From NCBI RefSeq assembly GCF_013267355.1, contig NZ_CP053985.1:3782001-3846000 (forward strand): a DNA stretch of 64,000 nt. The letters are read 5' to 3'. The DNA is from Achromobacter pestifer (GTDB lineage Bacteria; Pseudomonadota; Gammaproteobacteria; Burkholderiales; Burkholderiaceae_B). The notes under the pieces are model-generated. The model did no database searches and had not been told where the DNA came from. It saw only the letters and a program-made list of their open reading frames with translations. A program made the translations under genes and the position numbers. Below are positions 1 to 10,946 of the stretch, one piece after another; within the stretch, counting starts at the first letter, position 1, and the number at the start of each line of letters is the position of its first letter.

Positions 1-723
1 GGACGAGTTGATCATCATGCCGCTGCGGGCGGCGTTGGCGCCGGCATTGACCGTGGCGGTGATGTCGCCGCCCTGGGCGCCGATGCCCGGTACCAGCAGG
101 GGCACCGCATCGCCGATGCGTTCGCGCACCGCGGCTAGCTCATTCGGGAAGGTCGCGCCTACCACCAGGCCGCACTGGCCATTGGCGTTCCATTTGTCGG
201 CAACCAGGCCCGCGACGTGCAGGTACAGCGGCTCGCCATTGTCCATCTTCAGGAACTGCAGGTCCGAGCCGCCAGGATTGGAGGTGCGGCACAGCACGAT
301 CACGCCGCGGTCGCGCCACGCCAGGTAGGGCTCGACCGAGTCCAGGCCCATGTAGGGGCTGACCGTCAGCGCATGCGCCTGGTAGCGTTCGTAGGCTTCG
401 CGGGCATAGTTCTCGGCGGTGGAGCCGATGTCGCCGCGCTTGGCGTCCAGCACGATGGGCAGGTCAGGATGCTTTTCGCGGATGTGCTGGCACAGCGCTT
501 CCAGCTGGTCTTCGGCGCGGTGGGCGGCGAAGTAGGCGATCTGCGGCTTGAAGCTGCAGGCATAGGGCGCGGTGGCGTCCACGATGTCGCGGCAGAACTG
601 GAAGATGGCGTCCGGCTTGTCCTGCAGTTCGCGGGGAAAGCGCTGCGGATCGGGATCCAGCCCGACTTGCAGGAGCGAGTTGCTGGTGGTCCAGGCGTGT
701 TCGAGTTTTTGCAGGAAATTCAT
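1..723 (-). CDS. pyrF: Orotidine 5'-phosphate decarboxylase, type 2 (partial, 3' end outside window)
   Basis: Decarboxylates OMP to UMP, the last step of de novo pyrimidine synthesis, in the cytosol. The reading frame starts [11 protein letters not shown] at the ATG complementary to 721-723 and stays open to base 1. The catalytic segment [17 protein letters not shown] carries the Asp-Lys-Asp core of the family, and the spacing is that of the longer type 2 enzymes (about 270 residues), so roughly 30 residues are missing beyond the edge. The start lies 6 bases after the ndh stop, so it is probably co-transcribed with ndh. Seen: motif and frame; known: family function. Confidence 0.93.
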   Translation of the reverse strand, partial: MNFLQKLEHAWTTSNSLLQVGLDPDPQRFPRELQDKPDAIFQFCRDIVDATAPYACSFKPQIAYFAAHRAEDQLEALCQHIREKHPDLPIVLDAKRGDIGSTAENYAREAYERYQAHALTVSPYMGLDSVEPYLAWRDRGVIVLCRTSNPGGSDLQFLKMDNGEPLYLHVAGLVADKWNANGQCGLVVGATFPNELAAVRERIGDAVPLLVPGIGAQGGDITATVNAGANAARSGMMINSS

Positions 724-729
724 GGGAGT

Positions 730-2049
730 TCAGTGCAGTTTGACCCGCGGGCGCGTGCGCCGCATGAGCAGGCGGGCCAGGGCAAGGGAGGCGGTACGAG
801 AGATGCCTAGCACCGCTTTGTGGTGCATCAGGTGCAGGCTCATGTACATCAGGCGTGCCAGTGTACCGCTTACGAACAGCCCCCGTCCGGCGAGCTTGCC
901 CATCAGGCTGCCGACGCCGGCGTCCTGGCCCAGCGACACCAGCGAGCCGTGGTCCTCGTAAACGTAGGGCGCGGTGGGCTCGGGCGCGTGGCGCAGGCGC
1001 GCGGTGAGCTTCTTGGCCAGATAGTCGGCTTCCTGGTGTGCGGCCTGGGCGCGGGCCGGCACGCTGCGGCCGTCGCGCCACGGCGCCGCGCAGCAGTCGC
1101 CCAGCGCCAGGATGTGCGGATCGGCGGTTTCCAGCCGTTCGTTGACTTCCAGTTGGCCCACCTTGTTCAGCGGCAGGTCCAGGTCGGCCAGCAGGGCCGG
1201 GCCCTGGATGCCCGCCGCCCACATGCAGAGCTGGGCGGGGAATTCACGTCCGTCGGCCGTCCTGACGCTGTCGGCGGTGACTTCCGAGACCCGGCAGGAC
1301 GTTTCCACCCGTATGCCCATCTCGGTCAGCCGCTTGGTGGCCGCCACCGAGATCTTCTCGGGCAGGGCCGACAGGATGCGCGGCGCGCCCTCGACCAGGG
1401 TGATGGCCAGGTCGCGTTCGGCGCGGAAGTTGGGCAGGCCGTAGGCGCTGACCACGTGGCTGGCCTCGACCAGTTCCACGGCCAATTCGACGCCGGTGGC
1501 GCCGCCGCCCACGATCACCAGATCCAGGCGGGCCGAGGGATTGCGCACCTTGGCCTGGTCCACCAGGGCCATGGCCTTGAGCATGGTCAGCCGGAATTGC
1601 TCTGCGTTTTCGGTGGAGTCCAGCGTGACCGCGTGCTCGGCCGCGCCCGGCGTATTGAAGAAATTGGAGGTGCTGCCCAGGGCCAGCACCAGGGTGTCGT
1701 AGGCCAGTTCGCGGCGCGGCAGGACTTCCTGGCCCTGCGCGTCGCTCACCGCGCCCACCGTGATCCGGCGCTGCTCGCGGTCGACCTGTTCCAGGCGGCC
1801 CTGCGCGAACGAAAACCCGTTCATGTGGGCCAGCATCAGGTAGGACAGGCCTTCCTGGTGGATGTCCAGCGTGCCCGCGGCCGCTTCGTGCAGCGAGGGC
1901 TTCCAGATATGGAAGGGGCGGCTGTCGACCAGCGTGATGTGCTGCCGGCCATGCAGGCGGCCCAGCTTGGCGGCCAATTCCAGGCCGCCGGCGCCGCCGC
2001 CGACGATGACAATGCGCTCGGAGGAGTCGGGCGTCGATCTAGGCATCAT
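730..2049 (-). CDS. ndh: Type II NADH dehydrogenase (NAD(P)/FAD-dependent oxidoreductase)
   Basis: 439 residues. Non-proton-pumping NADH:quinone oxidoreductase of the respiratory chain. The N-terminal FAD Rossmann motif IVIVGGGAGGLELA starts near residue 13, and a second nucleotide motif, VIVGGGATGVELAVEL, lies near residue 178. The ALGDCCAAPW segment near residue 320 is the FAD-contacting Gly-Asp signature. The last ~60 residues hold an amphipathic/hydrophobic stretch (LFVSGTLARLMYMSLHLMHH) typical of the peripheral membrane anchor of Ndh. Two adjacent ATGs (2049 and 2046) could both serve as start. Preceded by dgkA and followed after 6 bases by pyrF on the same strand. Confidence 0.93.
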   Translation of the reverse strand: MMPRSTPDSSERIVIVGGGAGGLELAAKLGRLHGRQHITLVDSRPFHIWKPSLHEAAAGTLDIHQEGLSYLMLAHMNGFSFAQGRLEQVDREQRRITVGAVSDAQGQEVLPRRELAYDTLVLALGSTSNFFNTPGAAEHAVTLDSTENAEQFRLTMLKAMALVDQAKVRNPSARLDLVIVGGGATGVELAVELVEASHVVSAYGLPNFRAERDLAITLVEGAPRILSALPEKISVAATKRLTEMGIRVETSCRVSEVTADSVRTADGREFPAQLCMWAAGIQGPALLADLDLPLNKVGQLEVNERLETADPHILALGDCCAAPWRDGRSVPARAQAAHQEADYLAKKLTARLRHAPEPTAPYVYEDHGSLVSLGQDAGVGSLMGKLAGRGLFVSGTLARLMYMSLHLMHHKAVLGISRTASLALARLLMRRTRPRVKLH

Positions 2050-2098
2050 GGCTCCCAGTATAAATAGCGGCGCATCTCCGCGGAGATGACTAGCCGCG

Positions 2099-2497
2099 TC
2101 AATGCATGACGAATCGGCTGATGGCCACGCCGATCCAGACTGCCCCGGCGAAGATCAGCAGCAGCATCACGGCGGCGCTGCCCAGGTCCTTCGCGCGTCC
2201 CAGGAGCGGGTGCGATTCGACGGATAGCGCGTCGGCCAGCGCCTCGATGGCGGAATTCAGCAGCTCCGCCGCCAGCACCATGATCACCGTGCCCACCAGG
2301 AAAAACACCTCGACGGTGGTCCGGCCGAGGAAGAACGCGGCCGGGATCATCAACACGGCCAGCGCCAGCTCCTGGCGGAATGCCGCCTCGTACTTGATGG
2401 CAGCCTGCAGGCCCTGCAGCGAGTAGCGCAGCGCATTCAGGATGCGGCGCAGGCCGCCTGTGCTCTTGAAGGGCGAATGATGCGGATTGTGTGACAT
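2099..2497 (-). CDS. dgkA: Diacylglycerol kinase (prokaryotic DgkA type)
   Basis: 132 residues. Small integral membrane kinase that phosphorylates diacylglycerol to phosphatidate, recycling lipid left over from membrane-derived oligosaccharide synthesis. The family motif AELLNSAIEALAD, which supplies the catalytic Glu and Asn/Glu metal ligands, is present in the middle. Three membrane helices are visible (about residues 46-64, 66-84, 108-128). Length matches the family (about 120-135). It heads the dgkA-ndh-pyrF run on the minus strand; 49 bases separate it from ndh. Confidence 0.95.
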   Translation of the reverse strand: MSHNPHHSPFKSTGGLRRILNALRYSLQGLQAAIKYEAAFRQELALAVLMIPAAFFLGRTTVEVFFLVGTVIMVLAAELLNSAIEALADALSVESHPLLGRAKDLGSAAVMLLLIFAGAVWIGVAISRFVMH

Positions 2498-2625
2498 GGG
2501 TACGGAAAGTGGGCTGGGTGTGGCGGCTTTTTAACAGATAAGCATTGCCCGCGAGGCCATCGCAAGCATCTTTGGGCAAACCCTAATTGTGACGCATCCG
2601 GGACCGGCGCAATATTTGGTCAATT

Positions 2626-2642
2626 GGTAAGGCCACTTTACC
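2626..2642. promoter_or_regulatory. Inverted repeat GGTAA-N7-TTACC, candidate GntR operator
   Basis: The 17-base element has perfect 5-bp arms and lies 38 bases before the ATG of the FCD-type GntR regulator, in the dgkA/GntR intergenic region. Arms with GGT/ACC and a short spacer resemble operators of FadR-like regulators, so autoregulation is plausible. The binding role is inferred; only the symmetry is seen. Confidence 0.4.
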
Positions 2643-2679
2643 TTTTGGCCTAAATTTCCTACCCGAGTCTCCGCAGTCC

Positions 2680-3417
2680 ATGCCCATCCAGACCATCGAA
2701 CCCCGCCGCCTGTATCGCCAGATCGCCGACCAGCTTCGCCTGCTGATCGAGTCGGGCGAGTTCCCGGTCGGCGCGCGCCTGCCGCCCGAGCGCGATCTGG
2801 CGCTCAAGCTGGGCGTGTCGCGTCCGTCGGTGCGCGAAGCGCTGATCGCCCTGGAGGTCGAGGGCTGGGTGGAAGTCCGCATGGGCTCGGGCGTCTATGT
2901 GCAAAGCCTGGCCGGGGGGCCGCGCGCCAGCCTGACGGCGGAAAGCCCGCTGGAAACCATACGAGCCCGCCAGGTGATCGAAGGCGAGCTGGCCGCGCAG
3001 GCCGCGTTGCGCAACACCCCCGCGCTGGTGGACGGGCTGGCCGAAGCCGTCGGCACCATGGAAGACGAGGCGCAGGCCGGCAACGTGCCCATCCGCGGAG
3101 ACCGCTTGTTCCACCTGCGCGTGGCCGAGATGGCGAACAACGCCGTGCTGGTGCGTGTGGTGAGCGAGCTGTTCGACGAGCGCCACAACCCGCTGTCCGT
3201 GAAGCTGGGCGACTACTTCGAGAATCCCTCCAGCTGGGCTGCCGCCATCGCTGAACACCGCAAGGTGATCGATGCCATCCGCGCCGGCGACGACCGCGGC
3301 GCGCGCGCCGCCATGCATCACCATCTGGCCTGCTCGCACGATCGCCTCACCGCAAGCTGGCCCGGCGCGGACGCGTCCGGCCAGCCCTTGGACAGCCGGG
3401 AGCAGGCCGAACCATGA
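2680..3417 (+). CDS. FadR-subfamily GntR transcriptional regulator (FCD domain)
   Basis: 245 residues. The N-terminal winged helix-turn-helix covers residues ~8-75 (LRLLIESGEFPVGARLPPERDLA, then LGVSRPSVREALIAL), and the rest is an all-helical FCD ligand domain with the usual His/Asp metal-site pattern (RLFHLRVAEMANN, IAEHRKVIDAI). Regulators of this class bind sugar acids such as glucuronate, gluconate or galactonate. It stands first in the sugar-acid cluster and is probably its local repressor. The GGTAA-N7-TTACC repeat lies just upstream. No strong Shine-Dalgarno sequence precedes the chosen ATG. Confidence 0.9.
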   Translation: MPIQTIEPRRLYRQIADQLRLLIESGEFPVGARLPPERDLALKLGVSRPSVREALIALEVEGWVEVRMGSGVYVQSLAGGPRASLTAESPLETIRARQVIEGELAAQAALRNTPALVDGLAEAVGTMEDEAQAGNVPIRGDRLFHLRVAEMANNAVLVRVVSELFDERHNPLSVKLGDYFENPSSWAAAIAEHRKVIDAIRAGDDRGARAAMHHHLACSHDRLTASWPGADASGQPLDSREQAEP

Positions 3418-3466
3418 ACATCGCACGCAGGCGCCCGCCGTCCGCCATGCCAAGGAGCAAGTCGCC

Positions 3467-4501
3467 ATGACGCTGGCCTGTCGCATCCACGGGGCGCGCG
3501 ACCTGCGCCTGGAACCGGACGAAGTCGCGCCGCTGGCGCCGCACGAGGTGGAACTGAGGCTGGGGGCCGCGGGCATCTGCGGATCCGACCTGCACTATTT
3601 CCTGCATGGCCGCGTGGGCGCCTTCGTCATCCGCGAGCCCCTCATCCCCGGCCATGAGGCTTCGGGCGTGGTGCTGCGGACGGGCGATGCCGTGCGGTCG
3701 GTGGCCCCGGGCATGAAGGTCGCCATCAATCCCTCCCACCCTTGCGGCGGCTGCGATTACTGCCGCGCCGGCCGCGACAATCTTTGCCGCAACATGCGCT
3801 TTCTCGGCAGCGCCAGCATTTATCCGCACGTGCAAGGCATGTTCCGCGAGCGTTTCGTGATGGGCGAGCGGCAGCTCACGCCAGTGCCGGAAGCAGACGT
3901 CACGCTGGGCGAGATCGCCTGTGCCGAGCCCTTGTCCATCGGCCTGCACGGCGTCAACAGGGCGGGTCCCATGATGGGCAAGCGCGTGCTGGTCACGGGC
4001 GGCGGCACCATAGGCTGCATGACCGTGCTGGCCGCCAGGCTGGCGGGCGCGGCCCACGTGACGGTCGTGGACGTGGCCGACCGGCCGCTGGACATGGCGC
4101 GCCAGGTCGGCGCCGACGAGGCCGTGCGCAGCGACCGGCTCGCGCCCGCCGATCTGGCCGATATCGCCGACATCAGCATCGAAGCCGCCGGCAGCCCCGC
4201 GGCGCTGGCGACCTGCCTGACGGCGACGCGGCGCGGCGGCCGCATCGTGCAAGTGGGAACGCTGCCCGCCGAGGGCATCGCGTTTCCGGCCAACAACATC
4301 ATGGCGCGGGAGCTCGACTATGTCGGCGCGTTCCGCGCCGGCGTGGAGTTCGATTGGGCCGTCTCCTACCTGCGCGCGCGCAAGGTGGACGTGCGGCCCC
4401 TGATGAGCGCGCAGTTGCCGTTGTCGCAGGCGTTCGAGGCCTTCGAGCTGGCGGCGGATCGCAGTCGCAGTACCAAGGTGCAACTTGTAGTTGAAGCGTG
4501 A
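3467..4501 (+). CDS. L-idonate 5-dehydrogenase-like zinc alcohol dehydrogenase
   Basis: 344 residues from the ATG at 3467, preceded by AAGGAGCAAGTCGCC; an upstream extension in frame is unlikely because it would overlap the GntR gene. Medium-chain zinc dehydrogenase: catalytic zinc residues Cys38 and His63-Glu64 (GICGSDLHYF, PGHEASG), four structural-zinc cysteines at 93, 96, 99 and 107, then a Rossmann motif VTGGGTIGCM near residue 178. Closest recognisable group is L-idonate/sorbitol dehydrogenase. It would oxidise a polyol or aldonic acid hydroxyl with NAD(P)+. The exact substrate cannot be read from sequence; the TRAP and dehydratase neighbours point to a sugar acid. Confidence 0.85.
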   Translation: MTLACRIHGARDLRLEPDEVAPLAPHEVELRLGAAGICGSDLHYFLHGRVGAFVIREPLIPGHEASGVVLRTGDAVRSVAPGMKVAINPSHPCGGCDYCRAGRDNLCRNMRFLGSASIYPHVQGMFRERFVMGERQLTPVPEADVTLGEIACAEPLSIGLHGVNRAGPMMGKRVLVTGGGTIGCMTVLAARLAGAAHVTVVDVADRPLDMARQVGADEAVRSDRLAPADLADIADISIEAAGSPAALATCLTATRRGGRIVQVGTLPAEGIAFPANNIMARELDYVGAFRAGVEFDWAVSYLRARKVDVRPLMSAQLPLSQAFEAFELAADRSRSTKVQLVVEA

Positions 4502-4562
4502 CCCGCTGGCGGCTCGCCATGGGCCGCCAGGCCGGGCATTCAAAAAACAACGAGGAGACGAC

Positions 4563-5537
4563 ATGAACCTAGGCAACGCCGTCAAGGCGCTGGTTGCCGC
4601 CCTGGCGCTCGCCGCCAGCGGCAGCGCAATGGCGCAGACCAAGCTCAAGTGGGCCCACGTGTACGAGACATCCGAACCCTTCCATACCGCTTCCGTCTGG
4701 GCGGCGCAGGAGATCGGCAAGCGCACCAACGGCCGCTACCAGATCGACGTATACCCGGCCTCGCAGCTGGGCAAGGAAAACGACATCAACCAGGGCCTGA
4801 CCCTGGGCACGGTCGACATGATCATCTCGGGTTCCAGCTTCGCGGCCAAGAGCTTCCCCCGCATCGGCGTCACCTACTACCCCTATATCTTCCGCAACCC
4901 GGAGCACCTGATCGCCTACACCAAGAGCGACATCTACAAGGAGCTCACGCGCGGCTACGACGAGAAGAGCGGCAACCACATCGTCGCCACCACCTACTAC
5001 GGCACGCGCCAGACCACGTCCAACCGCGCCTTCACCAAGTGCTCCGAAATGAAGGGCCTGAAGATCCGCGTGCCCGACGTGGCCGCCTACCTGGCCATGC
5101 CGCGCGCCTGCGGCGCCAATACCGCGCCGATCGCCTTCGCCGAGGTCTACCTGGCCTTGCAGAACGGCACGGTGGAGGCGCAGGAGAACCCGCTTACCAC
5201 CATCGAGGCCAAGAAGTTCTACGAGGTGCAGAAGAACATCATCCTCACCGGCCACATCGTCGATCACCTGAACACGGTCATCTCCGGCAAGCTGTGGAAG
5301 AGCCTGTCCGATGAGGACAAGAAGATCTTCTCCGAAGTCGCGCAGCAGGCCGCCGAGAAGGCCTCCGCCGAGGTCGCCGAAAGCGAGAAGAAGATGGTTG
5401 AAGTGTTCCGCAAGCGGGGGCTGAGCGTGGCGGAGGTGAACGTCCAGGATTTCCGCGAAACCGTGCTGGAAAAAGTGCCGTTCAAGCAATACGGCTACGA
5501 AAAATCGGATTGGGAACGGATCCAGGCCGTGAAGTAA
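4563..5537 (+). CDS. TRAP transporter substrate-binding protein, DctP family
   Basis: 324 residues from the ATG at 4563, which follows the Shine-Dalgarno sequence GAGGAGAC. A Sec signal peptide ends at about residue 24 (ALAASGSAMAQ). The mature protein has the DctP layout, with the conserved arginine in the LKIRVPD segment near residue 168, which in the family salt-bridges the substrate carboxylate. The protein is periplasmic and hands a carboxylated ligand to the DctQ/DctM membrane pair encoded next. The context of uronate/aldonate dehydratases suggests a sugar acid ligand. A strong hairpin follows the stop codon. Confidence 0.92.
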   Translation: MNLGNAVKALVAALALAASGSAMAQTKLKWAHVYETSEPFHTASVWAAQEIGKRTNGRYQIDVYPASQLGKENDINQGLTLGTVDMIISGSSFAAKSFPRIGVTYYPYIFRNPEHLIAYTKSDIYKELTRGYDEKSGNHIVATTYYGTRQTTSNRAFTKCSEMKGLKIRVPDVAAYLAMPRACGANTAPIAFAEVYLALQNGTVEAQENPLTTIEAKKFYEVQKNIILTGHIVDHLNTVISGKLWKSLSDEDKKIFSEVAQQAAEKASAEVAESEKKMVEVFRKRGLSVAEVNVQDFRETVLEKVPFKQYGYEKSDWERIQAVK

Positions 5538-5543
5538 ACGCAT

Positions 5544-5567
5544 GCGGAGCCGCCGCGGCGGCTCCGC
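5544..5567 (+). terminator. Perfect 12-bp-arm GC hairpin after dctP (attenuator, no U-tract)
   Basis: Bases 5544-5555 are the exact reverse complement of 5556-5567, forming an all-GC-rich hairpin 6 bases after the binding-protein stop. No T-run follows, so it is more likely an RNA-stabilising or partly attenuating structure than a full terminator. In TRAP operons such an element can keep binding-protein mRNA in excess over the permeases. The structure is seen; the role is inferred. Confidence 0.5.
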
Positions 5568-5601
5568 GCCGACCTGTCCGATTCCGCACAAGGGGAACGC
5601 C

Positions 5602-6228
5602 ATGCATTCCGATGCCAAGGCCGCCGTCATGGCGGCCGCCAGCAACAACCCTGTCCATCCCGCCGGGCACCAGCCGCCCGCCACGGCGCAGGAGATCGTC
5701 CACAGCTTCGAGGAAGCCGACCACCACGAGGTCAGCCTGGCAGGCTACCAGCCCGAGGACTGGATCTGCCTGGGCATTTTCTGGGCCATGGCGCTGCTGG
5801 TCTTCCTGCAGTTCTTTTCGCGCTACGTGCTTAACGATTCCTACGCCTGGACCGAGGAACTGGCCGTCTACTGCCTGATCGGCGTGGTGTTCATCGGCTC
5901 GGCCATGTGCGTGCGCGCCTGCCGCCACATCCAGGTGGACTTCCTGTACCGCTATCTGCCGCGTCCCGCCGGCCGCGCGCTGGCTACCGTCATCGACCTG
6001 CTGCGCACGGCATTCTTCGGTTATGCGGTGTGGCTCACGTACCGCTACATCACCCTGGTCGGAGACGAGCCCATGACCACGCTGTTCTGGAACAAGGCCT
6101 ACGTCTACTGGATGGCGCTGGCGGGATTCGCGTTGATGTTCCTGCGCTCGGTGCAGGTGTCGATGAGCAATTGGCGCCAGGGCTACTCCATCCTGGAAAA
6201 CCCCGCGGCCTACGAGTCGCAGGACTAG
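5602..6228 (+). CDS. TRAP transporter small permease, DctQ family
   Basis: 208 residues from the ATG at 5602, chosen because AAGGGGAACGCC precedes it; the upstream in-frame start lies inside the hairpin region. About 50 polar N-terminal residues rich in His/Glu are followed by four membrane helices (about 54-71, 90-108, 131-150, 166-184). The motif RYVLNDSYAWTEELAVY is the DctQ signature around the second helix. It partners with the large permease to import the ligand of the periplasmic binding protein using an ion gradient. The long cytoplasmic N-terminus is greater than in most DctQ proteins. Confidence 0.9.
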   Translation: MHSDAKAAVMAAASNNPVHPAGHQPPATAQEIVHSFEEADHHEVSLAGYQPEDWICLGIFWAMALLVFLQFFSRYVLNDSYAWTEELAVYCLIGVVFIGSAMCVRACRHIQVDFLYRYLPRPAGRALATVIDLLRTAFFGYAVWLTYRYITLVGDEPMTTLFWNKAYVYWMALAGFALMFLRSVQVSMSNWRQGYSILENPAAYESQD

Positions 6229-6272
6229 CCGGGGCGGCCCCGGAATCCGACAACGACAACCGGAAGCGAGAC

Positions 6273-8439
<2,167 letters not shown>

Positions 8440-8470
8440 ATATCCACTACACACTCAAGAGGAACATGCG

Positions 8471-9337
8471 ATGAAACTGTTGCGCCATGGCGCGAAAGGC
8501 GCGGAGAAACCCGGAATGCTGGACGCCCGCGGGCAGGTGCGGGACCTGTCGGCCGTCCTGCCGGACATAGCCGCCGCCACGCTCACGCGCGCCGGCCTGG
8601 CGCCGCTGCGCGCGCTGGACCCGGCCAGCCTGCCGCTGGTGGATCGCCCGGGCCGTCTGGCCCCACCCTGGAGCGGCATGGGCAAGTTCATCTGCATCGG
8701 CCTGAACTATGCCGATCATGCGGCGGAGTCGGGCCTGCCGGTGCCGGCCGAGCCTGTGATCTTCATGAAACCCACCTCGGCCGTGGTTGGCTGCAACGAT
8801 CCGGTGGTGCTGCCGCAAGAGTCCGTCAAGACCGACTGGGAGGTCGAGCTGGGCGTGGTGATCGGCGAGCGGGCCCGCTACGTCAGCGTCGCCGACGCCA
8901 TGAACCACGTGGCTGGCTTTTGCGTGGTGAACGACGTGTCCGAGCGCGAATACCAGATCGAGCGCGGCGGCACTTGGGACAAGGGCAAGGGCTGCGACAC
9001 CTTCGGCCCGGTGGGCCCGTGGCTGGTCACCGCCGACGAGATCGCCGACCCGCAGGCGCTGGACATGTGGCTGGACGTCAACGGCAAGCGCTATCAGAAC
9101 GGCAGCACGCGCACCATGGTGTTCGGCGTGGCGCAACTGGTGTCCTACGTCAGCCGCTTCATGACCCTGTATCCGGGCGACCTGATCAGTACCGGCACGC
9201 CACCGGGCGTGGGCATGGGCCAGAAGCCAGCGCCCGTCTATCTGAGGGCGGGCGACGAGATGCGGCTAGGCATTGCCGGCCTGGGCGAACAGCGGCAGCG
9301 CGTCCACGCCTGGGATCCCTCGCTGATCGACGGTTAG
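8471..9337 (+). CDS. Fumarylacetoacetate hydrolase-family protein, diketo-deoxy sugar-acid hydrolase type
   Basis: 288 residues with the FAH catalytic domain from about residue 75 on: FICIGLNYADHA, the metal-binding DWEVELGVVIG, GFCVVNDVSEREYQ, then KGCDTFGPVGPWLV and STGTPPGVGMGQ. This subgroup includes ureidoglycolate lyase-annotated proteins and 2,4-diketo-3-deoxy-L-fuconate/-rhamnonate hydrolases, which cleave a diketo acid to pyruvate plus a hydroxy acid. It starts 31 bases after the SDR stop with GAGGAACATGCG before the ATG. The pairing with a ketodeoxy-acid dehydrogenase is the arrangement known from non-phosphorylative L-fucose/L-rhamnose pathways. Confidence 0.87.
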   Translation: MKLLRHGAKGAEKPGMLDARGQVRDLSAVLPDIAAATLTRAGLAPLRALDPASLPLVDRPGRLAPPWSGMGKFICIGLNYADHAAESGLPVPAEPVIFMKPTSAVVGCNDPVVLPQESVKTDWEVELGVVIGERARYVSVADAMNHVAGFCVVNDVSEREYQIERGGTWDKGKGCDTFGPVGPWLVTADEIADPQALDMWLDVNGKRYQNGSTRTMVFGVAQLVSYVSRFMTLYPGDLISTGTPPGVGMGQKPAPVYLRAGDEMRLGIAGLGEQRQRVHAWDPSLIDG

Positions 9338-9364
9338 CGGCGCACGCACGCCAGGAGTCTCCTC

Positions 9365-10900
9365 ATGTCAGAAACCGATACCGCGGTCATACGCATCCAT
9401 CCGGCGGACAACGTGGTGATCGCCAGGCGCCAGCTGGCCGGCGGCACGCGTCTGGCCGGCGAAGACGTCGTCGTGCGCGGGCTGGTGCCGCCTGGGCACA
9501 AGGTGGCGACATGCGCCATCGCCGCCGGCGAGCCGGTGCGGCGCTACAACCAGGTCATCGGCGTGGCCCGGTGCGACATCGAGCCCGGCTCGCACGTCCA
9601 CACCCAGAACCTGGAGTTCTCCGACTTCGAGCGCGACTACGCGGTGGGCGCCGATGCGCGCGCCACCGACTATGTCGACGCGCCCGCGCAGTTCGACGGC
9701 ATCGTGCGGGCCGACGGCCGCGTCGCCACGCGCAACTACATCGGCATCCTCACCAGCGTGAACTGTTCCGCCACGGCCGCGCGCGCCATCGCCGACCATT
9801 TCCGCCGCGACATCCATCCGGAAGCGCTGGCCGGATATCCCAACGTGGACGGGGTGGTGGCGCTGACGCATGGCGCGGGTTGCGCCACCGGCAGCGAAGG
9901 CGAGCCGCTGCGCCTCTTGCGCCGCACGCTGGGCGGCTACGCCCGCCATCCCAATTTCGCGGGCCTGCTGGTGCTGGGCCTGGGCTGCGAGACCAATCAG
10001 ATCGGCGGCCTGATGGAGCAGGAGGGGCTGCGCGAAAGCGGCCTGCTGCACACCTTCAACATCCAGGAGACCGGCGGCACGCGCAAGACGGTGGAGCATG
10101 GCATCGAGCTGGTGCGCGCCATGCTGGCGCAGGCCGACCGCGTCCGCCGCCAACCCGTGCCCGCAGGCAAGCTGACCGTGGGCCTGCAATGCGGCGGGTC
10201 CGACGGCTACTCGGGCATCAGCGCCAACCCCGCGCTGGGCGCCGCGGTGGACCTGCTGGTGCGCCACGGCGGCACCGCCATCCTGTCGGAGACGCCGGAG
10301 ATCTACGGCGGCGAGCACCTGCTGACCCGGCGCGCGGCCACGCCCGAGGTCGCGGCCAAGCTGCTGGCGCGGCTGCGCTGGTGGGAGGACTACTGCGCCC
10401 GCAACGACGCCGAAATGGACAACAACCCTTCTGCCGGCAACAAGGCGGGCGGGCTGACCACCATCCTGGAAAAGTCCCTGGGCGCCATCGCCAAGAGCGG
10501 CACGACCCGCCTGGCCGATGTGTATGAGTATGCCGAGACGGTCCGCGAACGCGGGTTGGTGTTCATGGATACGCCGGGCTATGACCCTGTGTCCGCCACC
10601 GGCCAGGTCGCCGGCGGCGCCAACCTGATCTGCTTCACCACCGGCCGCGGCTCGGCCTACGGCTGTGCGCCCGCGCCATCGTTGAAGTTGTCGACCAACA
10701 CGGCGCTGTGGCAGCGGCAATCCGACGACATCGACATCAATTGCGGCGAAGTGGTTGACGGCGCGCAAAGCGTGGCCGGGATGGGTGAGCGCATATTCCG
10801 TCTGATGCTGGAGACTGCCTCGGGCCGGCGCACGCGCAGCGAGGAACACGGCTACGGCCAGAATGAGTTCGTGCCTTGGCAGTTGGGCGCGGTGATGTAG
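9365..10900 (+). CDS. UxaA-family altronate dehydratase
   Basis: 511 residues, the length of fused (full) altronate/galactarate-type dehydratases. The N-terminal SAF-like domain spans about 8-100 ([33 protein letters not shown]); the catalytic GD/AH domain follows with [57 protein letters not shown], and the conserved ending region with [18 protein letters not shown]. It dehydrates an aldonate (D-altronate in characterised members) to 2-keto-3-deoxygluconate with an iron cofactor. The conserved Cys/His residues of the motifs are retained. It is flanked by a second dehydratase of a different superfamily (ManD). Confidence 0.88.
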   Translation: MSETDTAVIRIHPADNVVIARRQLAGGTRLAGEDVVVRGLVPPGHKVATCAIAAGEPVRRYNQVIGVARCDIEPGSHVHTQNLEFSDFERDYAVGADARATDYVDAPAQFDGIVRADGRVATRNYIGILTSVNCSATAARAIADHFRRDIHPEALAGYPNVDGVVALTHGAGCATGSEGEPLRLLRRTLGGYARHPNFAGLLVLGLGCETNQIGGLMEQEGLRESGLLHTFNIQETGGTRKTVEHGIELVRAMLAQADRVRRQPVPAGKLTVGLQCGGSDGYSGISANPALGAAVDLLVRHGGTAILSETPEIYGGEHLLTRRAATPEVAAKLLARLRWWEDYCARNDAEMDNNPSAGNKAGGLTTILEKSLGAIAKSGTTRLADVYEYAETVRERGLVFMDTPGYDPVSATGQVAGGANLICFTTGRGSAYGCAPAPSLKLSTNTALWQRQSDDIDINCGEVVDGAQSVAGMGERIFRLMLETASGRRTRSEEHGYGQNEFVPWQLGAVM

Positions 10901-10946
10901 GCGCCCGGCGTCGGCCAGGGGTTTCCAGCATTCCACAGGACCATAC

